Positions 33,331 through 41,427 of a stretch of DNA of 64,000 bases are shown in pieces (within the stretch, counting starts at the first letter, position 1; each line of letters starts with the position of its first letter). The stretch covers positions 62,001-126,000 of the forward strand of contig NZ_QUZZ01000011.1 of assembly GCF_003545695.1 (NCBI RefSeq). Reading direction: 5' to 3'. The position numbers and the translations under genes are program-made. The DNA is from Taibaiella helva. Lineage in GTDB: Bacteria; Bacteroidota; Bacteroidia; Chitinophagales; Chitinophagaceae. A model generated the notes under the pieces. It had not been told where the DNA came from. It saw nothing but the letters and a program-made list of their open reading frames with translations, and did no database searches.

Positions 33331-33705
33331 ATGAAAAGATGTTTTAGCCACCCGGAACGGGGATGTTTGCCGGCCTTGCTTCTTCTGCTGGTCTCCTGTA
33401 CACCCAAGGTAGCCGAAACAGGAAAGGCCTCCTATTACGCCGATTTCTTTAAAGGGCGGAAGACTTCCAACGGCGAAACCTTCCGCCAGCGGAAGCTGAC
33501 CGCAGCCCACCGGACATTACCTTTTGGTACGAAAGTAAAAGTGACCAACCTGAAGAATGGGAAAACAGTCAAAGTAAGGATCAACGATCGCGGGCCCTTC
33601 GTCGACGGACGCATTATCGACCTGAGCAGAAAAGCCGCCCGGCGGCTGGGCATGGTCGACGACGGGGTGGTACCCGTGGAAATCAGATACAAAAAAAGCA
33701 AATAA
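33331..33705 (+). CDS. RlpA-like septal ring lytic transglycosylase domain lipoprotein
   Basis: 124 residues. Starting at 33331 ([12 protein letters not shown]) places a lipobox-like LLVSC at about residue 22, so the mature protein is probably a lipoprotein; the earlier ATGs would leave no signal. The double-psi beta-barrel of RlpA is clear: [54 protein letters not shown] with the catalytic-type Asp, and AARRLGM. RlpA trims denuded glycan strands in the cell wall or acts as a barwin-like binding protein. No SPOR domain is attached. Confidence 0.88.
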   Translation: MKRCFSHPERGCLPALLLLLVSCTPKVAETGKASYYADFFKGRKTSNGETFRQRKLTAAHRTLPFGTKVKVTNLKNGKTVKVRINDRGPFVDGRIIDLSRKAARRLGMVDDGVVPVEIRYKKSK

Positions 33706-33885
33706 TCCGCTGCCATGAAGCTAAATCCGTTCGCCCGATGTCTGCTGCAGTTTGGCCAGGAAGCAGGCTAGCAAATCTGTTTACACTATATAGTACTTTT
33801 TCTGTAAATAGCTGTCTTAATATAAAATTTCCCCATACATAAACGGGCGCAGGACCTGAGGTCCGGCCTGTAAAAATGAAAAGCA

Positions 33886-36258
33886 ATGATGCATCGCATA
33901 CTCCTCGTCATGGGCCTGCTGCTGGCTCCGTCTGCCTTTAGCCAGCAGGCAGAAAAATACCACCGTGTACAAGTGAACACAGGTGAAGACGGTCTTGCAC
34001 GCCTTGCCCGTGCCGGGATAGCCGTCGATCATGGCGCCTTTAAGGAAGGCTTTTATTTCATCAGCGACCTGTCGGATACCGAGCTGCAGCAGGTGCAGGC
34101 GACCGGCCTGCAATACACGGTACTTATCAATGATGTAAGCGCTTATTACCGCGACCGCAACAAGACCACTGAAGCAGCAAAGCCGACCGATGCCGGCTGT
34201 ACCGATTGCCTGGATTACCCTACACCGGCCAACTTTCAGCTGGGTAGCATGGGCGGCTTCTTTACCTATCCCGAAATGCTGGCCATGCTGGATAGTATGA
34301 GAAGTAAATATCCGCAGCTGGTAACGGTAAAGCAAACCCTGGGCACAACTACTACACTGGAAGGCCGGCCCCTCTACTACGTCAAGATCAGCGATAATCC
34401 CGACAATGACGAGAATGAGCCGGAAGTACTGTACACTGCGCTGCACCATGCCCGCGAGCCGGAATCCCTGTCGCAGCTCATTTTTTATATGTGGTACCTG
34501 CTCGAAAATTACAGTACCGATGTGCAGATCAAATACCTGGTCGACCATACCGAACTGTATTTCGTACCCTGTGTCAATCCCGATGGTTATATATACAACG
34601 CTACTACCGATCCCGGCGGCGGCGGGATGTGGCGCAAGAACCGGCGAAACAACGGCAGCTCTTTCGGGGTGGATATCAACCGCAACTACGGCGCTTTCTG
34701 GGGCTATGATAATATCGGCTCTTCGCCCAGCGGCAGCAGCGATACTTATCGCGGTACTTCCGGCTTTTCGGAGCCGGAAACGCAGGCCATACGCGACTTC
34801 TGCAATACGCGCCAGTTCCGCATTGCGCTTAATGCCCATACCTTCAGCAACCTGCTGATCTATCCCTATGGTCATACCCCTTCTTTCCAGACGCCCGACT
34901 CCATGATCTTTCAGGCTATCGCTGCCGATATGACGGAGTGCAGCGGCTTTGCGGCCGGCACCGGCGATCAGACGGTAGGCTATGTAACGAACGGCGACAG
35001 CGACGACTGGATGTATGAAGAGCAGAGCACCAAAGGCAAGATCTTCTCGCTGACACCCGAGGCCGGCGACCAGTCCGACGGCTTCTGGCCGGTATCGTCC
35101 CGCATTATACCTATTGCGAAGCAGACTATGGACCAGAACCTGGACGCTGCCCGGCTCGCGACGGCCTATGCCGAAGTGAAGCCGCTGAGCGAGCCATTTA
35201 TTACGAATATCAGCAGCCATGTACCCTTCCGCTTCCGCAGGACGGGATTGGGAAACGGGACCTTTACCGTATCTGTTATCCCCCTCTCCGCCAATATCGC
35301 TGCGGTAGGGGCGCCCCGCGGCTTTACCAATCCTGCGCAGCTGCAGCAGCTGACCGACTCCATATCGCTGACGCTAAGCAGCGGCATCACCGGCGGCAGC
35401 ACGGTACGCTATGCTCTGCAATGGCAAAACAGTGATGGCTATACGGCAGCCGATACCATTACCCGCGTGTACGGTACCGACGTCCCGGTGTTCCACAGCG
35501 AGGGTAGCTCGCTCGATCCTTTTATAACAACAACCTGGGGTATTAGCAGCACGCAGTTTACTACTGTCGGTGGCAGCATCACTGACAGCCCCAACGGCGA
35601 TTATGCCTCAAATACGACCAGCCTGATCGCAACCAAAGACTTTATCGACCTTACAGGAGCGGATGCCGCCTATTTATCCTTCGACGCCCGCTGGGATATT
35701 GAAAAAGGATTTGACTATGTAACGGTAGAAGCTTCGGAGAATGGATCGGTGTATAGCCCGCTGTGTGGTTTATACACGCGCAAAGGCAACCACAACCAGG
35801 GCGAGGTAGCGGCGATGTATGACGGCTTGCAGCACGACTGGGTAAGGGAGATGATCGATCTGAATGATTATGCCGGTAAAAAGATCAAGCTTCGTTTTGC
35901 GTTGCACAGCGATGCCGGCCGGGAAAAAGACGGCTTTTACTTCGACGAGATGATAGTACACAAGATAGGAGAAACGGGGGTAGGTGTAGAGGAAAAGCGT
36001 ACTGAAAAGATATACCTGTCGGCAGCACCCAACCCGGCTACCGGTAATACAATGGTATCGTTCCGGTTGCCCGGTAGCGCCGGCAGTCTGCAGCTCACCG
36101 ACCTGGCGGGCAGGGTAGTGCAGCAATACTCCCTGCAGCGGGGACAACAGCAGCAGCGCCTGGATCTGGGCCACCTGCCTGCCGGTGTTTACTGTTGCAG
36201 GCTGGTTGCCGCTGCCGGCGACGCTTCGGCCGTGATCCGGATCGCAGTCCATCATTAA
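33886..36258 (+). CDS. Secreted M14 zinc carboxypeptidase with T9SS sorting domain
   Basis: 790 residues. Signal peptide at 1-20 (ends APSAFSQ). The M14 domain spans about 120-440: HHAREPE gives the Zn ligands His188 and Glu191, DINRNYGAFWG is the substrate-binding Asn-Arg motif, ALNAHTFSNLL has the third Zn-ligand His, and LTPEAGD has the catalytic Glu. A beta-sandwich module (about 540-690, with SFDARWDIEKGFDYVTVEAS) resembles immune-inhibitor-A-like/MAM modules. The last 80 residues are a type-A sorting domain (AAPNPATGNTMVSF, then LTDLAGRVVQ and PAGVYCCRLVA). It should be an extracellular carboxypeptidase in protein degradation. The start could also be the next Met. Confidence 0.9.
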   Translation: MMHRILLVMGLLLAPSAFSQQAEKYHRVQVNTGEDGLARLARAGIAVDHGAFKEGFYFISDLSDTELQQVQATGLQYTVLINDVSAYYRDRNKTTEAAKPTDAGCTDCLDYPTPANFQLGSMGGFFTYPEMLAMLDSMRSKYPQLVTVKQTLGTTTTLEGRPLYYVKISDNPDNDENEPEVLYTALHHAREPESLSQLIFYMWYLLENYSTDVQIKYLVDHTELYFVPCVNPDGYIYNATTDPGGGGMWRKNRRNNGSSFGVDINRNYGAFWGYDNIGSSPSGSSDTYRGTSGFSEPETQAIRDFCNTRQFRIALNAHTFSNLLIYPYGHTPSFQTPDSMIFQAIAADMTECSGFAAGTGDQTVGYVTNGDSDDWMYEEQSTKGKIFSLTPEAGDQSDGFWPVSSRIIPIAKQTMDQNLDAARLATAYAEVKPLSEPFITNISSHVPFRFRRTGLGNGTFTVSVIPLSANIAAVGAPRGFTNPAQLQQLTDSISLTLSSGITGGSTVRYALQWQNSDGYTAADTITRVYGTDVPVFHSEGSSLDPFITTTWGISSTQFTTVGGSITDSPNGDYASNTTSLIATKDFIDLTGADAAYLSFDARWDIEKGFDYVTVEASENGSVYSPLCGLYTRKGNHNQGEVAAMYDGLQHDWVREMIDLNDYAGKKIKLRFALHSDAGREKDGFYFDEMIVHKIGETGVGVEEKRTEKIYLSAAPNPATGNTMVSFRLPGSAGSLQLTDLAGRVVQQYSLQRGQQQQRLDLGHLPAGVYCCRLVAAAGDASAVIRIAVHH

Positions 36259-36478
36259 TCCGAGATATAAATAAAATTATTAAATAAATTATATGCAATT
36301 ATATAATAATGTTTATGCTATAATCGTTAAGAATGTCAAGCTGGCAAGTGCAATGAGATGCTGGAGATAACCCAACCAAAACAGCACGGCCGTTTACCCT
36401 CAAAAAAGTAAAAAACGCTGAACAACCGCTCCATTGGCGTAAAGACAGGAGAGGAATCCTATAAATTAAAAAAACAAC

Positions 36479-36709
36479 ATGAAAAAGACTAAATTGAACA
36501 TTGCAAAATTGCAACTAAACAAAGAGAAGATTGCCGAATTGACCGACGAATATGCTGGATTAATAATAGGAGGAACATATTATGCGGTGTGCGCCGACTA
36601 TACAAGGTTTTGCGATGTGATCATGCAAACGGGGACTTCTGTATACTGCGTGCCCCCAAACCCTGGCGACACGCGTTGTGATGATTGTGGTGTCTGCCCA
36701 CGTTTTTAA
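36479..36709 (+). CDS. GG-leader Cys-rich peptide, probable RiPP (lanthipeptide-type) precursor
   Basis: 76 residues. The leader (1-32) is basic with KLQLNKEKIAEL and ends IIGG, the pattern of Bacteroidota class I lanthipeptide/natural-product precursors. The 44-residue core starts TYYAVC and has six Cys (core positions 6, 13, 25, 35, 38, 41) and six Thr/Ser, ending TRCDDCGVCPRF. There is no further hydrophobic signal. A terminator-like hairpin follows about 30 bp after the stop, before an erythromycin-esterase-like gene on the same strand, as in RiPP loci where precursor mRNA exceeds that of the downstream gene. No cyclase, dehydratase or transporter is nearby, so modification would need enzymes encoded elsewhere. 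It may also be an unmodified small protein. Confidence 0.75.
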   Translation: MKKTKLNIAKLQLNKEKIAELTDEYAGLIIGGTYYAVCADYTRFCDVIMQTGTSVYCVPPNPGDTRCDDCGVCPRF

Positions 36710-36740
36710 CGAAAGAGAATGTTTTGCAACTTATTCCCAA

Positions 36741-36768
36741 GCCCTCTAACATAATGTTAGAGGGCTAT
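36741..36768 (+). terminator. Hairpin between the precursor peptide and the downstream gene
   Basis: GCCCTCTAAC pairs perfectly with GTTAGAGGGC over a 5-nt loop, then an AT-rich tail (TATTATA). It is positioned to attenuate read-through into the gene at 36785. Confidence 0.75.
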
Positions 36769-36784
36769 TATAAACGAGAAATGT

Positions 36785-37864
36785 ATGATGCAGCGAGCCA
36801 GTTTTATTAAATTGTATAAACTAATATCACTGATAGTCATTTTGTGTAATCCCGCATATTGTTTGGGCCAGGTGCTGACTGCTACAGACACAGGCCTTAT
36901 ACGCCGCGCAAAAGTTATTATATTATCGGAATGGCATTTATCGGACCTCTTTCCCCTATACAAACGTAAGCTAATTGAAAAGCTATATAGGGACGACGGG
37001 TTGACCGATCTTGTTTTAGAAACAGGAAAATCTACAGCCTATTTGCTGAACGAATACATAGCAACCGGTGATACTGGTATCATGCGCAGTTTTCCTTTAT
37101 TTACACAAAGGGACAGAGATTATTGGAAAGCATTTCGCAGGTATAAATTACCGTCAGGAAAACCGATAAGAATTCACGGAGTTGATTTTGAACGGATGTC
37201 TATAGTGCCGGCACTAAAGCGGGTATTGAAAAAAACAGGAAACACCAACAATGAACTTTACAGATACTTAGCAGCATTACCCGATACGATCCTGAATTTG
37301 TATAAAAATGATTCATTGATACCAGAACGGAGCGCTGTTATTCAAAAGTGCATGTCCATCTACAATTCAAATGTAAAATACTACAGCTCGATATATGACA
37401 ATGGGTATGTAGTGAAAGAGATTTGTACAAATACTGCTATAGAAACGGAATGGGATAAAAGATTTGATGCGATGGCACATAACCTTCGGTTGCTTTACAA
37501 TAAGAAAGCACACAAATATCTATTGATAGTAGGTATTTATCATGTGGATTGTCCTAATCCCATATATAAAGAGATGGAGCAGGAATATCAATTGCAAGAA
37601 AATGACATTGTGAATATTGCGCTTGTGGTCAAAGATTGTGAGGCCGAAGCCATGTATAGAGGAAAAGGATACGTCAAGCTAAGTACAAGCAGAAATATTC
37701 TGAACCACCCCGGCTTAGTTGATTCGCTGTATAAGCTCTATTCATTGCCTTGCACGTATCAGTTGGTTGATGTTAAGACCAGATTCCCAAATTACAAACC
37801 AGCCTTCAAGTGCGATTACATTCTGCCCATTGATTGTAAATGGAATGATTCAAAATGTAATTAA
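36785..37864 (+). CDS. Erythromycin-esterase-like/TraB-fold exported protein
   Basis: 359 residues. An N-terminal hydrophobic stretch (LYKLISLIVILCNPAYCLG, about 10-28) looks like a signal peptide. The body resembles the EreA/TiKi-type fold: VIILSEWHLSDLF (the Glu-x-His pair of the active site), then LVLETGKSTAYLLNEYI and PIRIHGVDFERMS, and KYLLIVGIYHVD with a later His. Related proteins include erythromycin esterases, TraB and Tiki proteases. Macrolide hydrolysis is possible but no resistance context is seen. GC content is lower than in surrounding genes (18 of 60 GC in 36781-36840), which suggests acquisition together with the precursor peptide. Confidence 0.65.
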   Translation: MMQRASFIKLYKLISLIVILCNPAYCLGQVLTATDTGLIRRAKVIILSEWHLSDLFPLYKRKLIEKLYRDDGLTDLVLETGKSTAYLLNEYIATGDTGIMRSFPLFTQRDRDYWKAFRRYKLPSGKPIRIHGVDFERMSIVPALKRVLKKTGNTNNELYRYLAALPDTILNLYKNDSLIPERSAVIQKCMSIYNSNVKYYSSIYDNGYVVKEICTNTAIETEWDKRFDAMAHNLRLLYNKKAHKYLLIVGIYHVDCPNPIYKEMEQEYQLQENDIVNIALVVKDCEAEAMYRGKGYVKLSTSRNILNHPGLVDSLYKLYSLPCTYQLVDVKTRFPNYKPAFKCDYILPIDCKWNDSKCN

Positions 37865-37871
37865 CAGTAAA

Positions 37872-37905
37872 AAAAGCGCTGTTCCGGCGGGAACAGCGCT
37901 TTTGC
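37872..37905. terminator. Bidirectional terminator
   Basis: AAAAGCGCTGTTCC pairs perfectly with GGAACAGCGCTTTT over GGCG. It serves both the esterase-like gene and the convergent rpmE. Confidence 0.9.
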
Positions 37906-37922
37906 TATTTTGAAGATTCGTA

Positions 37923-38171
37923 TTAGTCTTTCTTGGCGTAACGCTTCTTGAATTTCTCAATACGGCCCGCAGTATCGATAAACATGGATTTACCGGTATA
38001 GAAGGGGTGTGAAGTATTGGAAATTTCGACCTTGATCAGCGGATATTCCACACCGTCGAGGGTGATGGTCTCCCGGCTGGGTGCGGTAGAACGGGTGATG
38101 AATGTTTCATCATTGGACATGTCTTTGAAGACAACAAGCCTGTAATTTTCGGGGTGAATGCCTTTTTTCAT
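37923..38171 (-). CDS. rpmE: 50S ribosomal protein L31 type B
   Basis: 82 residues. [15 protein letters not shown] and [21 protein letters not shown] are diagnostic of L31. The Zn-binding CxxC of the classical form is absent, which marks the type-B (zinc-independent) paralogue. In bacteria with both forms, type B replaces the zinc form under zinc limitation; no Zur box was recognised. The gene has its own TACCTTTG promoter and a shared terminator. Confidence 0.95.
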   Translation of the reverse strand: MKKGIHPENYRLVVFKDMSNDETFITRSTAPSRETITLDGVEYPLIKVEISNTSHPFYTGKSMFIDTAGRIEKFKKRYAKKD

Positions 38172-38219
38172 TGTATTATCGTTTGAGCATGGTTTCTAAT
38201 CATGCGTGAAATAAGGGCG

Positions 38220-38227
38220 CAAAGGTA
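38220..38227 (-). promoter_or_regulatory. -7 box of rpmE
   Basis: TACCTTTG on the minus strand, giving a 40-45 nt leader. Confidence 0.6.
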
Positions 38228-38360
38228 AAACTTTTTCTAATGCGAACCAAAAAAAGAGAAATTGCCTTTCCCGGCCCCTGAGGGTGGCAAAAATACGGCA
38301 GAAAATACCCTCATCATCAAATAATAAAAGATCGCCTCATGAGTTTTCTATATCTTGTTT

Positions 38361-38368
38361 TATCTTTG
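38361..38368 (+). promoter_or_regulatory. -7 box of the membrane-protein/sprT-like pair
   Basis: TATCTTTG, about 20 nt before transcription enters the ORF at 38394. Confidence 0.55.
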
Positions 38369-38393
38369 AAAGCTCAATCTCAAACCAGCACCT

Positions 38394-38771
38394 ATGCAGC
38401 ACAAATTTGTGATCACGGTAATTGTTGTATGCCTTATCCTGTCGGGGCTGATCTATTACCTGTACACGCAGAATCCTGCATATGATTTTGCCTCGCTCCT
38501 GATCGGCAATATTACCCTGGCGTTGGTGTCGCTATTGTCTTTCAATATTATCAAACGGGGCATCCGCGCCGACAATCCCAACGCCTTTGTGCGGGCCAAG
38601 ATGACGGGCACTATGCTCAAGTTTTTCATCTGCATCGCGATCCTGCTCATTTATATTTTTGTTAAGGACCGTATGGTTCACAAGCCTTCCTTATTTTTGT
38701 TTTTAGGAATGTACGTAGTGTATTCGGCGATAGAAGCAGTGCCACTTTCCCAACTGGCCAAGAAAAAATGA
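38394..38771 (+). CDS. Small integral membrane protein, unknown
   Basis: 125 residues with four predicted membrane helices (about 7-25, 32-50, 70-90 and 97-115). I do not recognise the family, although its size and topology recall AtpI/AtpZ-like proteins. No motif of function is visible. It is followed by the SprT-like gene after a 9-bp gap, so the two are probably co-transcribed from the promoter at 38361. Confidence 0.62.
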   Translation: MQHKFVITVIVVCLILSGLIYYLYTQNPAYDFASLLIGNITLALVSLLSFNIIKRGIRADNPNAFVRAKMTGTMLKFFICIAILLIYIFVKDRMVHKPSLFLFLGMYVVYSAIEAVPLSQLAKKK

Positions 38772-38780
38772 TGGATTTGT

Positions 38781-39413
38781 ATGAGCAAGCAGGAAGCTCC
38801 TTTTCACGTGCTGGAGCAGTTTTTACCGGAAGGCACCTATCGTAAGGTCGCTCCTTTTTTCAGAGACTACGACATTCATTTAACCATAGCGCACGACCGG
38901 GTGACCATCCTGGGTAATTACCGCTCTCCTTCCCGCGAATATCCTGCCCATCGCATCAGCATCAACGGTTCCCTTAATCCTTACAGCTTTCTCATTACCC
39001 TGCTGCACGAGCTGGCGCATATGCTGGCCTATATTCAATACCGGCGTGCCATAATGCCGCACGGACAGGAATGGCAGGCGATCTTCGGAGAGCTGCTGAG
39101 CAAATACACCGGAAGAGGTATTTTCCCCGACAATGTAGAAGAGGCCCTGGCCAAGTACCAGGACAACGGAAAAAAGATCAAAGCCTCTACCTGCAGCGAT
39201 CCCGAGCTGTACCGCGCGCTGAAGAAGCACGACCGCCGCAAAAAGCATATGCGCCTGGTAGAAGAAGTGCCGCTGAACGAGCATTTTGAAACCCACGACG
39301 GGCGTATCTTCCAGAAGATCGAGAAGCTACGCACCCGCTTTCGCTGCAAGGAAGTTGGCACCGGTTATGTCTATCTTTTCCCCGCGCTTTCTGAAGTCAA
39401 GCTGATCGGCTGA
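38781..39413 (+). CDS. SprT-like zinc metallopeptidase domain protein
   Basis: 210 residues. A zincin motif LLHELAHML (HELAH, about residues 75-79) is followed by an extended metal site (PHGQEWQAIFGEL) as in SprT/Spartan-like proteins. Residues 35-60 (LTIAHDRVTILGNYR) are the usual strand before the helix. The C-terminus is basic and may fold as a zinc ribbon replacement with a lone Cys (RFRCKEVG). Function in bacteria is largely unknown; eukaryotic relatives remove DNA-protein crosslinks. It is second in an operon with the small membrane protein. Confidence 0.8.
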   Translation: MSKQEAPFHVLEQFLPEGTYRKVAPFFRDYDIHLTIAHDRVTILGNYRSPSREYPAHRISINGSLNPYSFLITLLHELAHMLAYIQYRRAIMPHGQEWQAIFGELLSKYTGRGIFPDNVEEALAKYQDNGKKIKASTCSDPELYRALKKHDRRKKHMRLVEEVPLNEHFETHDGRIFQKIEKLRTRFRCKEVGTGYVYLFPALSEVKLIG

Positions 39414-39472
39414 TGCCATTCGTAAATATTCGCTCCGCTAACCCTGAACCATCCCCCTAAACCGCCATACTT

Positions 39473-40501
39473 ATGCGTTTTTTTCCCTTTTTATACCTGC
39501 TGCTGGCAGCAAACCTGTCTTTATATGCACAGGGAACCAGCTATACCCGTGCTATCGATTCGCTCATTACCGCCCCGGGCAATCCCCGTCCTTTCAGCGG
39601 CGTGATCATGATCCGGCAAAAAGGCAAGCTGCGGTTCGCAAAAGCTTACGGCATGGCCAACAACGAGACGAAGATGCCCCTGAAGATCGATGACCAGCTT
39701 TCCATTTTATCCAACACCAAGCAAATGACCGCAGTGCTGGTGCTGCAGGAAGTGGAGAAAGGACATATAAAGCTGGATGTACCCATCCGTAAATATCTCC
39801 CCGCATTGGAGCAAAGCTGGGCCGATACGGTAACAGTAGATCAATTGCTGAACCACACTTCCGGTGTGATAATGCCGGACCGGCCGCTGGCTTTCCGCCC
39901 CGGGACCAGCTACCAGTACTCCAATGCAGGCTATGCGCTGCTGGCGCAGATTACCGAGCATTCCAGCGGTAAGTCTTATGCAACGCAGATCAGGGCCCTG
40001 TTCAAAAAGCACGGGATGACGCACAGCCTTTTCCCTGACAGCAGCAACCAGCAAAATCTGGTGATGGGTTACCGGCACAAGGCTGATGGCAGCGTAACGC
40101 CGGTGAAAGGTATTGTCTTCAGCACGGAGCAGGTACCTTTCGGCGGCATGATCTCCACAGCCGGAGATCTTTCGCTGTGGAACGAGCTGCTGCATACCGG
40201 TAAGCTGCTGCGCCCCGAAACCTATAGCCTGATGGTACACTATCATACCAAAAACAGTCATCCCGTCTTCGGACCGCAGGAGATCGGATATGGCTACGGC
40301 TTGCGGATCAACGACGGGGGCAAGGTAAAAGAGTATGGCCATACCGGTTATGCTGCAGAGCAGGGCTTTACCGCGGTCAACCTCTATTACCCGGCCAGCG
40401 GTACCAGCGTGGTAATCCTGGAAAACCAGGCCTATGATAATTTTGATATTGCCTATTTCTATGAGGCGGAGATAAGGAAGCTGGTTTTGAGGGAAATGTA
40501 G
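39473..40501 (+). CDS. Exported serine hydrolase of the beta-lactamase family (class C fold)
   Basis: 342 residues with a signal peptide (1-20, LYLLLAANLSLYAQ). Catalytic motifs: Ser80-x-x-Lys83 in ILSNTKQM, Tyr149-Ser-Asn151 in YQYSNAGYALL, and the HTG triad equivalent GHTGYAAEQG near 300. Such proteins are D-alanyl-D-alanine peptidases, esterases or amidases; class C beta-lactamase activity is possible but not implied. Followed by repeat copy B2, and no terminator is evident. Confidence 0.85.
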   Translation: MRFFPFLYLLLAANLSLYAQGTSYTRAIDSLITAPGNPRPFSGVIMIRQKGKLRFAKAYGMANNETKMPLKIDDQLSILSNTKQMTAVLVLQEVEKGHIKLDVPIRKYLPALEQSWADTVTVDQLLNHTSGVIMPDRPLAFRPGTSYQYSNAGYALLAQITEHSSGKSYATQIRALFKKHGMTHSLFPDSSNQQNLVMGYRHKADGSVTPVKGIVFSTEQVPFGGMISTAGDLSLWNELLHTGKLLRPETYSLMVHYHTKNSHPVFGPQEIGYGYGLRINDGGKVKEYGHTGYAAEQGFTAVNLYYPASGTSVVILENQAYDNFDIAYFYEAEIRKLVLREM

Positions 40502-40502
40502 A

Positions 40503-40602
40503 AGTTAGAGATTAGACATGGATGTAAGTGAATGTAAATATTTGGCAGTTTGGAAATTGGAAATTAATACCTGGTACATAATACCTGATACTCAATACCA
40601 GG
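40503..40602 (-). repeat. Low-complexity intergenic repeat family B, copy B2
   Basis: Read on the minus strand it gives TATTATGTACC, AATTTCCAATTTCCAAACTGCC, TTACATTCACTTAC and TCTAATCTCTAA, the same words and order as copy B1 at 6664-6780. It lies directly after the serine-hydrolase gene. Confidence 0.65.
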
Positions 40603-40621
40603 AATCCCGACAAATTTTAAA

Positions 40622-40653
40622 TTTGGTTTATTTATCAGGTAGGCTTACCTTTG
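40622..40653 (+). promoter_or_regulatory. Promoter of the rpsF-rpsR-rplI operon
   Basis: TTTG at 40622-40625 and TACCTTTG at 40646-40653, separated by 20 nt, fit the Bacteroidota -33/-7 promoter. Confidence 0.75.
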
Positions 40654-40665
40654 CCGTCCGAAAAA

Positions 40666-40718
40666 TTACGCCGACCACTTGAGACTTCCTCAGTGACCAT
40701 GTGTTGCAGTTGGCGTAA
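40666..40718 (+). promoter_or_regulatory. Structured leader of rpsF, S6:S18-type candidate
   Basis: TTACGCCGAC pairs with GTTGGCGTAA in a 10-bp stem (one G-T wobble) closing a region with an inner CACTTGAG/CTCAGTG stem. CCG, found here at the base of the helix, is the core of the known S6:S18 leader motif in rpsF mRNA. S6:S18 feedback regulation is an inference. Confidence 0.45.
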
Positions 40719-40751
40719 ACGACGGGTTCATTTTTAAAAAATCATTTAGTA

Positions 40752-41129
40752 ATGGCAACAACCAACATTCAGAATTATGAGATGATGTTGATTTTCACAC
40801 CTGTTCTGGCAGATGATGAATTCAAGGCAGCTCATAAGAAATTCGTTTCCTTGATCAAGGAACATGGCGGTGAGATCGTTCATGAGAACGCATGGGGATT
40901 GAAATCCCTGGCTTACCCGATTCAGAAAAAGACAACAGGCCTCTACGTTGTCGTAGAGTACAAAGCCCCTACCGATCTGAACGCAAAAGTGGAGCTTCAG
41001 CTGAACCGCGATGAAAACGTAATGCGTCACATGATCACGCATCTGGACAAATACGCTGTGGCTTACAACGAGCGCAAACGCAATGCGCCTGCAAAAGCTG
41101 AAGTGAAAACTGAAGAAACCGTTTCCTAA
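40752..41129 (+). CDS. rpsF: 30S ribosomal protein S6
   Basis: 125 residues, slightly longer than the E. coli core. The S6 pattern YEMMLIFTPVL, HGGEIVHENAWGLKSLAYPIQKKTTGLY and VEYKAPTDLNA is clear, with an Ala/Lys/Glu-rich C-terminal tail. It is the first gene of the rpsF-rpsR-rplI operon, 23 bp before rpsR. Confidence 0.97.
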   Translation: MATTNIQNYEMMLIFTPVLADDEFKAAHKKFVSLIKEHGGEIVHENAWGLKSLAYPIQKKTTGLYVVVEYKAPTDLNAKVELQLNRDENVMRHMITHLDKYAVAYNERKRNAPAKAEVKTEETVS

Positions 41130-41152
41130 TCCCCTTTTAATCTCAATCGACA

Positions 41153-41419
41153 ATGGCTAGACCTAACGATATAAAATACCTGACTACCACCAGGGTAGAA
41201 AAGCGTCAGAAGAAATACTGCCGTTTTAAAAAGCTGGGCATCAAATACATCGACTATAAAGATGCCGAGTTCCTGAAAAAATTCCTGAATGAGCAAGGTA
41301 AAATGCTGCCCCGCCGCATTACCGGTACTTCCCTGAAATACCAGCGTAAACTGGGCCATGCTGTAAAGAAGGCGCGCCAGATGGCTATCCTGCCTTATGT
41401 TACTGACCTTTTAAAGTAA
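41153..41419 (+). CDS. rpsR: 30S ribosomal protein S18
   Basis: 88 residues, the family's normal size. Diagnostic stretches: [23 protein letters not shown], and [34 protein letters not shown]18 pairs with S6 on the small subunit platform, and their adjacency fits S6:S18 autoregulation. Separated by 8 bp from rplI. Confidence 0.97.
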   Translation: MARPNDIKYLTTTRVEKRQKKYCRFKKLGIKYIDYKDAEFLKKFLNEQGKMLPRRITGTSLKYQRKLGHAVKKARQMAILPYVTDLLK

Positions 41420-41427
41420 AATAAACA

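Noticed and set aside
33817-35220. 467-codon minus-strand frame antisense to the carboxypeptidase
   Set aside because: No recognisable motif, while the plus strand has complete M14 motifs.
36785-37864. Macrolide-resistance gene call for the esterase-like protein
   Set aside because: Only the fold is recognisable; catalytic specificity and a resistance context are missing.
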